Assembly: GCA_041302975.1 (NCBI GenBank)
Contig: JBFYQC010000024.1
Coordinates: forward strand, 1 to 6,109
Direction: 5' to 3'
DNA from: UBA6183 sp041302975
GTDB lineage: Bacteria > Bacteroidota > Bacteroidia > UKL13-3
Length of the DNA: 6,109 nucleotides
Position 1 is the stretch's first letter. Each line of letters begins with the position of its first letter. A model generated the notes under the pieces. That model made no database searches and was not told where the DNA came from. It worked only from the letters and a program-made list of their open reading frames with translations. Both the position numbers and the translations under genes were made by a program. This document shows positions 1 to 6,109 of this stretch, one piece after another.

Positions 1-1703
1 GCACGTGCTAAATCACCTTTTTGTTCATCGCGTGGTTCGTATACAGTAATACCATTTGAGTTTGTGCCAAGTTTACCAAAACCAGTTGGCGAAGTATAGG
101 TTGCATTACTAACTATACCGAATGGGTTATTACTTCTTTTTGCATTTGCGTTAATTTGATGTGCAGGAAAAAGGTTGTGTAAGTCGTTGTATTCTAAAAC
201 TTCTTTTCCGCCTATTTCAGGCCAACCGCTGCCAACCCCACCATTACTTGGCATCCAGCTTTGCGCAAAAGTATGCTCGCGAGTTAATGTGCCGCTGTTG
301 TTACCGTTCCACCAAATAAAAGGATCTTCATATACATGTCTTAAACCGGTGTACACACACTCAATAACCTTACGACCCATGCTGGTATCGCGTGCTAAAT
401 AGTTATTAATGATTGTTGATGTGTAGTTACTGTAAAAAATGGTATCATGTGGTGTTCTAACTCTAGTTCCTAATAAGCCAACAAAGTTAAAGCTGTTAGT
501 ATCAACGTTGTTGTAATAGTTGCCTGGGGTGCCATTTTGTGTAGTTGCTGTGGCAGTTGGTGCTGTGGTTGTATTGTAATTCTCAAAACCTGCAGGACCA
601 TTAAATGCAAAAGCAACAAATGAATAAGTGGTGTTTGCTAAAATATAATTAGGACGAACAAGTGCAGTATCGTCACCAATATAGGCTACTTGTGCATCGC
701 CAATATAATCGCCACGTTGATAAGATGTTCCATCAACAGGAACTTCCGTTAAACTAGCGCCTGTTTTACGTAGTAAAATGTATTTTTCTGCACCGGTTGC
801 TCTGTTAAAACTAACATTTAACGTATGTGTTCTAACATTACTAATATTAACCGTACCAACTTGGTTAGCAGGTTCGGTAGCAAACTGTCCGCCTACACCG
901 TAAAGGTTTACATCAAAAGGGTTACGGTCGCTGTCGGTACTGTATATTTTTAATGTAGCAAATCGAGAGCCGTTTGCACTTGGGTTAAAGTATACAGAAA
1001 AAGTATCAGTTCCATCATTAAATGGAGTGATGCTATCAAAAGCACCGATGCTAAAATCAGATGCATTGGTACCTGTTAAAATAACGCTGTCTATTTTTAA
1101 ATCGGCAGAAATACCAAAGTTTTGAATAGTAAATAGCTTACTTGGTGTGTTGCCATAAGAAAAAGTGTTTCCGTTTACCAAAGTAACATTATTTTGTTTT
1201 ACTAAAATGCCTGTGGCAGGTGGAGGCCCAGCTAAAATCATCACACTATCTAATTGTACGTTACTTCCAGACACTTTCGTTGTAAAAAAGAATCTTACAT
1301 AACGTGCGGATGATGACAGGTTATCTGTTGTTCTTGTAAGGGTTGAAGTCATGCTATTGATGGATCTTACAGAAGTCCAATTTATACCGTCAATAGACTG
1401 TTGCACATCAAAGGCTCCTTGAAACGGTGGGTTTGGGTTAATGGCTGTTCCTTTAATATAATAGCTTAACTGTCCTGGTCTGTCGGCAAAATTAATTTGC
1501 AAGTATTCGCCTTGTTGGTCGAGTCTTAATGAAAGGTTATCTCCTACACCTGTTGCATAGGATAAGTTTCCTGTAATGTTGTGACTCCATCCGGCAGGAG
1601 GTGTAAGCACAGCTGGTGTGCTGAAATTCCAACTGGTTGGTAATACCGCTTGTGAAAACGCCAAAAATGGCATCATACAAATTGAAAAGAATATTTTTTT
1701 CAT
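1..1703 (-). CDS. Secreted modular endonuclease I (EndA/NucM family) protein, C-terminus missing
   Basis: The frame is open from an ATG at 1703-1701 to the window edge: 567 codons, no stop. Residues 1-19 form a signal peptide (MKK, hydrophobic core, then AFSQA), so the protein is exported. Residues about 20-160 are a beta-rich lectin/discoidin-like region. Residues about 165-268 resemble an ASH/choice-of-anchor D domain (FTIQNFG, then GTNASDFSI). Residues about 275-385 look FN3-like. From about 396 comes the nuclease domain: REHTFAQSW at 475-483, DLHNLFPAH at 507-515, N520 followed by KRSNNPFG at 522-529, and EPRDEQKGDLAR at 556-567. By analogy with Vvn/EndA, H477 is the general base and E476 and N520 bind the divalent metal. 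The family cleaves DNA and often RNA without sequence specificity, typically outside the cytoplasm. A C-terminal type IX sorting domain is plausible but unseen. It is transcribed divergently from tatC. The nuclease assignment is strong; the N-terminal domain names are tentative. Confidence 0.9.
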   Translation of the reverse strand, partial: MKKIFFSICMMPFLAFSQAVLPTSWNFSTPAVLTPPAGWSHNITGNLSYATGVGDNLSLRLDQQGEYLQINFADRPGQLSYYIKGTAINPNPPFQGAFDVQQSIDGINWTSVRSINSMTSTLTRTTDNLSSSARYVRFFFTTKVSGSNVQLDSVMILAGPPPATGILVKQNNVTLVNGNTFSYGNTPSKLFTIQNFGISADLKIDSVILTGTNASDFSIGAFDSITPFNDGTDTFSVYFNPSANGSRFATLKIYSTDSDRNPFDVNLYGVGGQFATEPANQVGTVNISNVRTHTLNVSFNRATGAEKYILLRKTGASLTEVPVDGTSYQRGDYIGDAQVAYIGDDTALVRPNYILANTTYSFVAFAFNGPAGFENYNTTTAPTATATTQNGTPGNYYNNVDTNSFNFVGLLGTRVRTPHDTIFYSNYTSTIINNYLARDTSMGRKVIECVYTGLRHVYEDPFIWWNGNNSGTLTREHTFAQSWMPSNGGVGSGWPEIGGKEVLEYNDLHNLFPAHQINANAKRSNNPFGIVSNATYTSPTGFGKLGTNSNGITVYEPRDEQKGDLAR

Positions 1704-1908
1704 ATTAATTCGCCTAAAAAAGCCCTGCAAGATAATTATTGTTGATTTAAAAAACCTCGTTATCAATGCTTTTTATAAGTTAATTTATTGTAAGTTGGTT
1801 TTGTTGGTAGATGTAACAGTTTAGGCTCACTAAATTTAACTATCCTCAAACAGTTTTTATGTATTTCGGTGTTATACGGGTTAATTGATTATTTTCGCAC
1901 TTTAAATT
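1704..1908. promoter_or_regulatory. Divergent intergenic region between the nuclease gene and tatC
   Basis: These 205 AT-rich bases separate two divergent start codons, so promoters for both the nuclease gene and the tatC operon must lie here or overlap the genes. I see no full match to the Bacteroidota -33/-7 pattern (TTG, then TAnnTTTG). The nearest -7-like string on the plus strand is TATTTTCG at 1890-1897, one mismatch, just upstream of the tatC ATG and without a clear TTG at the right distance. No Shine-Dalgarno sequence precedes either start. The regulatory role is inferred from gene orientation only. Confidence 0.5.
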
Positions 1909-2742
1909 ATGGCGCTCGATCAACTTGATGATGAATTTGTAGATCAGAAGGAAATGAGTTTCTTCGATCATATTGATGCTTTCAGAGGGCATGTAGTAAG
2001 ATCTGTTATTGCGATTTTAGTGCTTGCTATTGCGGCATTTTTAAATAAGTACATTCTTTTTGATGTGATTATTTTCGGGCCTATTCATACCGATTTTTGG
2101 ACTTACCAAGTCATGTGTGATTTGTCTCATTTGGTTACCGAAGGTGATGAATATTGTATTAAAGAAATGGGCTTTGTGCTATCAAACATCAGCATGAGCG
2201 GACAGTTTACAGAGCATATTTTCGTTTCATTTGTTGCCGGATTAATTCTGGCTTTTCCATATATTTTGTGGGAGGTTTGGCGTTTTATTAAACCGGCTTT
2301 AAGCACTAAGGAAATTAAATATGCAAGAGGATTGGTGTTTTTTAGCTCATCATTATTTTTTATCGGAATATTGTTTGGCTACTATTTTCTTTCACCACTT
2401 TCCATAAATTTTTTAGGCTCATATAAGGTAAGCGAGTTGGTAAGTAACGAAATTAACCTCGACTCTTATGTTTCCTTTATTGCCACCTTAACTTTTGCTA
2501 CAGGTCTTATTTTTGAAATGCCTATTTTGGTTTATTTCCTTGCAAAAATTGGTGTGTTAGGCAGTGGCTGGATGCGTAAAAACAGACGTTATGCAGTTGT
2601 AGTAATTATGGTGTTGGCTGGTTTATTAACCCCTTCACCAGATATTGCCAGCATGGTGTTGATGTTTATTCCGCTTTATGGTTTGTATGAGTTAAGTATA
2701 TTGGTAGCGGTTAGGGTTGAAAAAGGAAATGTAATTAAGTAA
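1909..2742 (+). CDS. tatC: Sec-independent (twin-arginine) protein translocase subunit TatC
   Basis: TatC is the multi-spanning inner-membrane core of the Tat system. It binds twin-arginine signal peptides and, with TatA-type partners, moves folded proteins across the membrane. At 277 residues the length is normal. The cytoplasmic N-terminus carries the family motif MSFFDHIDAFR (16-26), followed by a first membrane helix at about 29-50. The second helix region ends in LWEVWRFIKPAL. F126 and E135 have the same nine-residue spacing as the signal-peptide-binding F94 and E103 of E. coli TatC. Near the C-terminus, LTPSPD (240-245) and YELSI (260-264) match the conserved end of the family. The first periplasmic loop is long and holds C70 and C83. 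The ATG at 1909 is preferred over Met16 because the acidic leader before MSF is usual in the family. No tatA/tatB homologue lies in the window. It is the first gene of the four-gene run. Confidence 0.97.
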   Translation: MALDQLDDEFVDQKEMSFFDHIDAFRGHVVRSVIAILVLAIAAFLNKYILFDVIIFGPIHTDFWTYQVMCDLSHLVTEGDEYCIKEMGFVLSNISMSGQFTEHIFVSFVAGLILAFPYILWEVWRFIKPALSTKEIKYARGLVFFSSSLFFIGILFGYYFLSPLSINFLGSYKVSELVSNEINLDSYVSFIATLTFATGLIFEMPILVYFLAKIGVLGSGWMRKNRRYAVVVIMVLAGLLTPSPDIASMVLMFIPLYGLYELSILVAVRVEKGNVIK

Positions 2743-2762
2743 TAATTATAAACTGTTGTAAT

Positions 2763-3194
2763 ATGAAAATAGCAATTGGTGGCGACCACGCAGGTTTTGC
2801 TTACAAACAAGAAATAATAAACATGTTAACCGAGGCCGGACATGAGGTAAAAGACTTTGGTCCGTTTAGCGATGCCTCTGTTGATTATCCTGATTTTGCA
2901 CATCCATTATCAACTTCGGTTGAAGGTGGTGAAAACGAATTAGGCATTTTAATTTGTGGTAGTGGTAATGGTGTTGCATTAACTGCCAATAAACACCAAG
3001 GCGTTCGTGCCGCTTTATGTTGGTTGGATGAGTTGGGCGCGTTGGCCCGTCAGCATAACAATGCAAATGTTTTGTGTTTACCAGCACGTTTTATTTCGCT
3101 TGATTTGGCCAAACAAATTACCAATACGTTTATCAGTACTCCATTTGAAGGCGGAAGACACGAGAACCGTGTAAACAAAATTTCGTGCGCTTAA
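2763..3194 (+). CDS. rpiB: Ribose-5-phosphate isomerase B (RpiB/LacAB family)
   Basis: This cytoplasmic enzyme interconverts ribose 5-phosphate and ribulose 5-phosphate in the non-oxidative pentose phosphate pathway. The 143 residues are the usual length. Visible signatures are KIAIGGDHAGF (2-12) with D8 and H9 in the substrate pocket, the segment DYPDFA (41-46), the loop ICGSGNG (64-70) with the catalytic cysteine C65 (C66 in E. coli), NKHQGVRAALCW (76-87), ARQHNNANVL (95-104) with the ring-opening histidine H98, and TPFEGGRHENRV near the C-terminus. All key residues are present, so it should be active. Some family members act on allose 6-phosphate or, as LacA/LacB pairs, galactose 6-phosphate; a single gene with this active site and no sugar operon favours RpiB. 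It starts 20 bases after tatC and ends 9 bases before meaB, so co-transcription is likely. Confidence 0.96.
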   Translation: MKIAIGGDHAGFAYKQEIINMLTEAGHEVKDFGPFSDASVDYPDFAHPLSTSVEGGENELGILICGSGNGVALTANKHQGVRAALCWLDELGALARQHNNANVLCLPARFISLDLAKQITNTFISTPFEGGRHENRVNKISCA

Positions 3195-3203
3195 TTTTTT
3201 AGT

Positions 3204-4112
3204 GTGAGTACCAATATTCCCGACATCTTACAACAACTTTATCATGGCGATAAACGTGCCCTAGCGCGTTGTATTACCTTGGTTGAAAACGAGTGGCCGG
3301 GATATGAACAATTGTTGCAGCAACTTACTTTTAGTAAAAATACTCCTGTAATAGGCATTACTGGTCCTCCGGGTGCTGGTAAAAGCACGCTTATAGGTGC
3401 CTTAGCCGGTTATATCGTATCATTAGGGAAAAAATTAGCCATTATTGCTGTTGATCCCAGTTCACCGTTTAATCGTGGTGCGCTTATGGGCGATAGGTTA
3501 CGCATGAGCGAACATTACCTCAATCCTAATATTTTTATACGAAGCATGGCCAGTAGGGGCAGTTTAGGTGGATTAGCGCCTAAAATATTTGAGGTGGCCG
3601 ATATCATAAAAGCATCAGGGTTTGATTATATTATTATTGAAACAGTAGGTGTAGGTCAAAGTGAAGTAGAAATTGCTGCATTGGCCGATACTACTGTTTT
3701 AGCTCTTGTACCTGAGGCGGGAGACGATATTCAAACCATTAAAAGTGGGGTAATGGAAATTGCTGATGTATATGTATTAAACAAAGCCGACCGTGATGGT
3801 GCGAGTACTTTTGTAAAAAACTTAACCATGTTAGCGCATACCAATGCCCGTGATGGATGGGAGGCGCCAGTAATAAGAACCATAGCTACTAAAAACGAAG
3901 GTTTACCTGAACTTTTAGCCGCTATAGAAAAGCACCATCAACATGGATTTAGCAGCAATAAAAAAGTACATCTAATGGCTGAAAAAGCCATGATGTTGAT
4001 ACGCAATATACGTACGCGGGATATTTCATTTGAAAACATTGAACAAGAGTTGCAACAATTAATGACTGATAAAAACTTTAACCTATATCAGTATGTTTCT
4101 AAATTTGTTTAG
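3204..4112 (+). CDS. meaB: Methylmalonyl-CoA mutase-associated GTPase MeaB (ArgK/YgfD family)
   Basis: MeaB is a G3E-type P-loop GTPase that chaperones adenosylcobalamin-dependent methylmalonyl-CoA mutase, gating B12 cofactor loading and protecting the enzyme from inactivation. Members were formerly annotated as ArgK, a lysine/arginine/ornithine transport ATPase. Motifs in order: Walker A GPPGAGKST (54-62); the family block VDPSSPFNRGALMGDR (83-98) with a metal/switch aspartate; RSMASRGSLGGLA (113-125); the Walker B/switch strand IIIETVGVGQSE (143-154); and the guanine-specificity motif NKAD (193-196). Length is 302 residues, slightly short of the common 310-330. The start is GTG, 9 bases after the rpiB stop. 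It is chosen because the helical N-terminus (DILQQLYHGDKRALARCI) fits the family and no upstream in-frame ATG is available. No mutase subunit is encoded in the window, so the partner must lie elsewhere. Confidence 0.95.
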   Translation: MSTNIPDILQQLYHGDKRALARCITLVENEWPGYEQLLQQLTFSKNTPVIGITGPPGAGKSTLIGALAGYIVSLGKKLAIIAVDPSSPFNRGALMGDRLRMSEHYLNPNIFIRSMASRGSLGGLAPKIFEVADIIKASGFDYIIIETVGVGQSEVEIAALADTTVLALVPEAGDDIQTIKSGVMEIADVYVLNKADRDGASTFVKNLTMLAHTNARDGWEAPVIRTIATKNEGLPELLAAIEKHHQHGFSSNKKVHLMAEKAMMLIRNIRTRDISFENIEQELQQLMTDKNFNLYQYVSKFV

Positions 4113-4127
4113 AAGCAATCATCAATC

Positions 4128-4712
4128 ATGAATATTTGTATCATATCAGGTTCTGCAAGAGCCAATAATAATACCATAAGGGTAGCAAAAGCAATAGCAC
4201 AACGTTTAATCGCAAATGGCAATCAGGTATCATTAATTGATTTTATAGGATATGATATCCCACTTATTAATCAAGGCGAAATTAGAACAGAGCTGTTTAC
4301 AACGTTTCAACACAATTTGGTTAATAGTATGATTGCAGCTAATGCTATTATTATTATTACACCCGAATATAACTGGAGTACCACACCCGAAATTTTAAAT
4401 TGGCTACACCGTTTTGGTGATAAAAAATTTGCTGATCTGTTTAACGAAAAGGTATTTGCCACGGTAGGTGTATCAACCGGAAAAGGAGGTAAAGCACCTG
4501 CCATACACTTACACAGCATACTAAATAAAATCATCAGCTTTACCGATTTAAACAGTGTGGTGTCGCCCAAAATTTTCGAAGCACATTTTACCAAAGAAGT
4601 ATTAGATGAAAATGGAAACTCACTTGGTAACCCTATGTTTGATGCCGGCCTAAACGATTTTATACAATACACCTTAAGGGTAACAGAACGTTGGGGCGCT
4701 GCATCTAAATAA
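4128..4712 (+). CDS. NAD(P)H-dependent FMN reductase, flavodoxin-like fold
   Basis: The 194-residue protein belongs to the FMN_red family, cytoplasmic flavoproteins that use NAD(P)H to reduce FMN, quinones, azo dyes or metal oxyanions. The N-terminal beta strand and phosphate loop IISGSARANNNT (5-16) match the family's GSxRxxNxT FMN-phosphate-binding signature. The second flavin loop, TPEYNWSTTPEILNWLHRF (78-96), corresponds to the PEYN motif that contacts the isoalloxazine ring. VGVSTGKGG (113-121) is the third conserved loop. No signal peptide or membrane helix is seen. The ATG follows meaB by 15 bases, making this the last gene of the run. The physiological substrate cannot be read from the sequence: ChrR/YieF-like quinone or chromate reductases and plain FMN reductases share these motifs. 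Family assignment is secure, the reaction is not. Confidence 0.88.
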   Translation: MNICIISGSARANNNTIRVAKAIAQRLIANGNQVSLIDFIGYDIPLINQGEIRTELFTTFQHNLVNSMIAANAIIIITPEYNWSTTPEILNWLHRFGDKKFADLFNEKVFATVGVSTGKGGKAPAIHLHSILNKIISFTDLNSVVSPKIFEAHFTKEVLDENGNSLGNPMFDAGLNDFIQYTLRVTERWGAASK

Positions 4713-4721
4713 AGTGCTAAA

Positions 4722-4748
4722 ACCAATTCTTGGTCGTTAATTTTTATT
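4722..4748 (+). terminator. Weak candidate terminator of the tatC-rpiB-meaB-reductase run
   Basis: ACCAA (4722-4726) and TTGGT (4730-4734) form a perfect five-base-pair stem with a three-base loop. It begins 10 bases after the reductase stop codon and is followed by a T-rich stretch from 4738. Position fits a terminator, but the stem is short and the T tract is interrupted, so the call is weak. Confidence 0.35.
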
Positions 4749-4760
4749 TGGTATCAAAAA

Positions 4761-4770
4761 GGGGGGGGGG
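4761..4770. repeat. Homopolymeric tract of ten G's
   Basis: Ten consecutive G's follow five A's within strongly AT-rich intergenic DNA. Tracts of this length are prone to slipped-strand mispairing, and also to sequencing or assembly error. It lies 48 bases after the reductase stop and 330 bases before the ATG of the lectin gene, so a direct effect on that start is unproven. Confidence 0.95.
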
Positions 4771-4855
4771 AGATTTTGCCCAAAAATCAATGTTTTTTTG
4801 AATGTAAAATATTTCGATTTTAAAAAGTAAATATTGCAATTGAATGTGGTTTAAA

Positions 4856-4894
4856 AAATCGCATTACAATCAAAAAAATACAATAAATCGCATT
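4856..4894. repeat. Short direct repeat AAATCGCATT, two copies
   Basis: The ten-base string AAATCGCATT occurs at 4856-4865 and again at 4885-4894, a spacing of 29 bases, upstream of the lectin gene. The copies flank A-rich sequence that contains ACAAT twice. A pair of operator sites is possible, but in DNA this AT-rich such a repeat can arise by chance. Confidence 0.45.
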
Positions 4895-5052
4895 TTATTT
4901 TAATAAATTGTTTTTTTTATTGCGCTATGTTATAAAATAATAGCACTTATTTGTTTTGTCTTACTTCTGTTATTACCCTTAACACTTGAACTCCAAATAT
5001 TAGCAACATGTTTTTCGTTTTTGTATCGAATAAGGACATTTTTATGTACCGA

Positions 5053-5080
5053 GCTAATCGGGGTTTATTAGCCTTTTTTT
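5053..5080 (+). terminator. Hairpin plus T tract in the leader of the lectin gene
   Basis: GCTAAT (5053-5058) and ATTAGC (5067-5072) form a perfect six-base-pair stem around an eight-base loop. A C pair region is followed at once by seven T's (5074-5080). The arrangement resembles an intrinsic terminator on the plus strand but sits only 20 bases upstream of the ATG at 5101. It could stop read-through from upstream, act as an attenuator in the lectin gene leader, or lie upstream of a start site very close to the ATG. The stem has only two G-C pairs, so efficiency is uncertain. Confidence 0.5.
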
Positions 5081-5100
5081 GCAGAAAATAAAATATAAAA

Positions 5101-6109
5101 ATGAAGTCATTTTACAAAAATCTCGCGAGAATATTTGTGTTCTTAGCTATTTTAGGTAGCCAAAAAACGGATGCTCAATGTACTTTCAATTTACCAGATT
5201 CTATTTTTGGTTGTGGTGACAGTGTTTTAGTTTCTGCAGACATAGGTTATGCTTCATACGCTTGGAATGGTGGTGGATCAACCCGAACTAAATGGATAAA
5301 ATCTGCAGGTCGGGCTACTTGTACAGTAACTGGTGGGACATGCGGTGTTACTCAGGTTGATTCTGTTTTTGTAAACATTATTACAAATAGAATTGTACAA
5401 AACGATACTGCAATATGTGCAGGCGTTAGTAAGCAACTTTCTGTTTTATCAAATTCATTTTTATTAGCTAATCAGGGAAGTGTTTGTGGTACTGCCGATG
5501 AGGGTTTCTTGTTAACACTTACCGCACCCAGCGGAAGTATATTTACTGCAATTAATTTTGCAAGTTATGGCACTCCAAATGGCACTTGTGGTAGTTATAC
5601 TACATCAGGATGTCACGCAACAAACTCACTTCAAATTGCACAAGCGGCTTGCATTGGTAATTCAACGTGCACCATATCTGCAGATAATGGAGTATTTGGA
5701 GACCCTTGTGGTGGCACATATAAACGATTATATATTCAAGCAACCTATGGTTCGAATGTAAATAATATTGGAAAAGTACTTTGGTCAAACGGAGACACCA
5801 ATTCAACCATTACAGTAACACCAGCTACATCAACAACCTATTATTGTACCTCAACACTAAATGGCAGAACGTGTACAGATAGTGTAAGAATAACGGTTAA
5901 TGCTAAACCAAGCGCAACTATCACACCATCGGGAACAGCATCTATTTGTTCAGGAGATAGTTTGAGCTTTTCAACCACTACCGGAACTGGCCTTACTTAC
6001 CAATGGTTACGTAATGGATCAGTAATATCAGGAGCAACAAGTTCAACCTTTAAAACAACAACAGCGGCATCATACCGAGTTGTGGTTACAAATGCAACAG
6101 GATGTAGAG
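5101..6109 (+). CDS. Secreted Ig-like repeat protein with SUEL-type lectin domain, C-terminus missing
   Basis: The frame is open from the ATG at 5101 to the window edge: 336 codons, no stop. Residues 1-25 are a signal peptide (basic start, hydrophobic core at 11-19, TDA before Q26). Three Ig-like repeats are recognisable. Repeat 1 spans about 30-94 (CGD at 38-40, W55, DSVFVNI at 87-93). Repeat 2 spans about 101-267 (CAG at 106-108, W228, TYYC at 246-249, DSVRITV at 260-266). Repeat 3 runs from about 270 (CSGD at 283-286, W302, GC at 334-335). Residues about 129-218 are a SUEL/Gal_Lectin domain: C129, ASYGTPNGTC (154-163), C171, C184, C190 and the hallmark VFGDPCGGTYKRLY (198-211). This domain binds rhamnose or galactose in animal lectins. 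It sits inside repeat 2. The role is probably cell-surface or extracellular glycan binding or adhesion; type IX export is inferred, since the C-terminal end is absent. No Shine-Dalgarno precedes the start, which follows an A-rich stretch. Confidence 0.87.
   Translation, partial: MKSFYKNLARIFVFLAILGSQKTDAQCTFNLPDSIFGCGDSVLVSADIGYASYAWNGGGSTRTKWIKSAGRATCTVTGGTCGVTQVDSVFVNIITNRIVQNDTAICAGVSKQLSVLSNSFLLANQGSVCGTADEGFLLTLTAPSGSIFTAINFASYGTPNGTCGSYTTSGCHATNSLQIAQAACIGNSTCTISADNGVFGDPCGGTYKRLYIQATYGSNVNNIGKVLWSNGDTNSTITVTPATSTTYYCTSTLNGRTCTDSVRITVNAKPSATITPSGTASICSGDSLSFSTTTGTGLTYQWLRNGSVISGATSSTFKTTTAASYRVVVTNATGCR

Larger units (their letters stand above)
4713..5100. other. AT-rich intergenic region (388 bases) before the lectin gene
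   Basis: No coding region is supported on either strand here. The stretch holds a weak hairpin just after the reductase stop, a run of ten G's at 4761-4770, many A and T homopolymers of six to eight bases, the direct repeat AAATCGCATT, and a hairpin with a T tract close to the lectin gene start. A promoter for the gene at 5101 should be in this region. The closest -7-like string seen is TACTTCTG at 4962-4969, one mismatch to TAnnTTTG, with no matching TTG at proper distance, so it is not called. Confidence 0.6.

Noticed and set aside
175..402. Plus-strand open frame of 75 codons
   Set aside because: It lies wholly opposite the nuclease catalytic motifs on the minus strand; its protein is low in recognisable structure and is a shadow of that gene.
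1618..1824. Plus-strand open frame of 68 codons across the nuclease start and the intergenic region
   Set aside because: It overlaps the signal-peptide coding part of the nuclease gene in antisense, and its translation shows no family features.
1890..1897. TATTTTCG as a -7 promoter element for tatC
   Set aside because: It has one mismatch to TAnnTTTG, no TTG at the expected upstream spacing, and would leave a leader of only a few bases.
2866..3087. Minus-strand open frame of 73 codons
   Set aside because: It is antisense to the conserved rpiB core, and its His-rich translation comes from the complement of that gene.
4307..4726. Minus-strand open frame of 139 codons
   Set aside because: It is the longest antisense frame, but it lies almost entirely over the FMN reductase gene, whose motifs are clear in the plus frame.
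4924..4944. Inverted repeat GCTAT / ATAGC in the intergenic region
   Set aside because: Five base pairs with an eleven-base AT-rich loop and no T tract directly after it; too weak to call a terminator or operator.
5121..5130. Perfect ten-base palindrome TCTCGCGAGA
   Set aside because: It is inside the signal-peptide coding part of the lectin gene (codons for N-L-A-R), with no second site or flanking structure; chance or a restriction-type site is enough to explain it.
5558..5806. Overlapping short open frames on both strands
   Set aside because: Both fall inside the SUEL lectin domain coding region, which is open and motif-rich in the frame starting at 5101.

Overview
The window looks like chromosomal DNA from a member of the Bacteroidota. 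It is AT-rich, and none of its genes has a convincing Shine-Dalgarno sequence; several starts follow A/T-rich stretches instead. Both edges carry large secreted modular proteins of the kind that phylum exports. Genus and species cannot be told from the sequence.

Layout: (1) Positions 1-1703, minus strand: the N-terminal 567 codons of a secreted multidomain nuclease. It has a signal peptide, a lectin/discoidin-like region, an ASH-like beta domain, an FN3-like domain and an endonuclease I (EndA/NucM) catalytic domain. The C-terminus lies outside the window. (2) Positions 1704-1908: a divergent intergenic region. (3) Positions 1909-4712, plus strand: a compact four-gene run, probably one operon, with gaps of 20, 9 and 15 bases. 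It encodes TatC, ribose-5-phosphate isomerase B, the methylmalonyl-CoA mutase GTPase chaperone MeaB, and a flavodoxin-fold NAD(P)H-dependent FMN reductase. (4) Positions 4713-5100: an AT-rich gap of 388 bases with a weak terminator candidate, a run of ten G's, a short direct repeat and a hairpin followed by a T tract. (5) Positions 5101-6109 and beyond, plus strand: the N-terminal 336 codons of a secreted, cysteine-containing protein with three Ig-like repeats, the second of which appears to be interrupted by a SUEL-type (rhamnose/galactose-binding) lectin domain.

The central genes are housekeeping and do not form one pathway: membrane export of folded proteins, pentose phosphate metabolism, maintenance of a B12 enzyme, and flavin redox. 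The flanking genes are the accessory part: an extracellular DNA/RNA-degrading enzyme and a putative sugar-binding surface protein. In this phylum such proteins are commonly type IX secretion substrates, but their C-terminal sorting domains would lie outside the window, so that remains inference. I found no tRNA, rRNA, CRISPR array or insertion sequence. The most unusual thing here is the lectin domain nested inside an Ig-like repeat.
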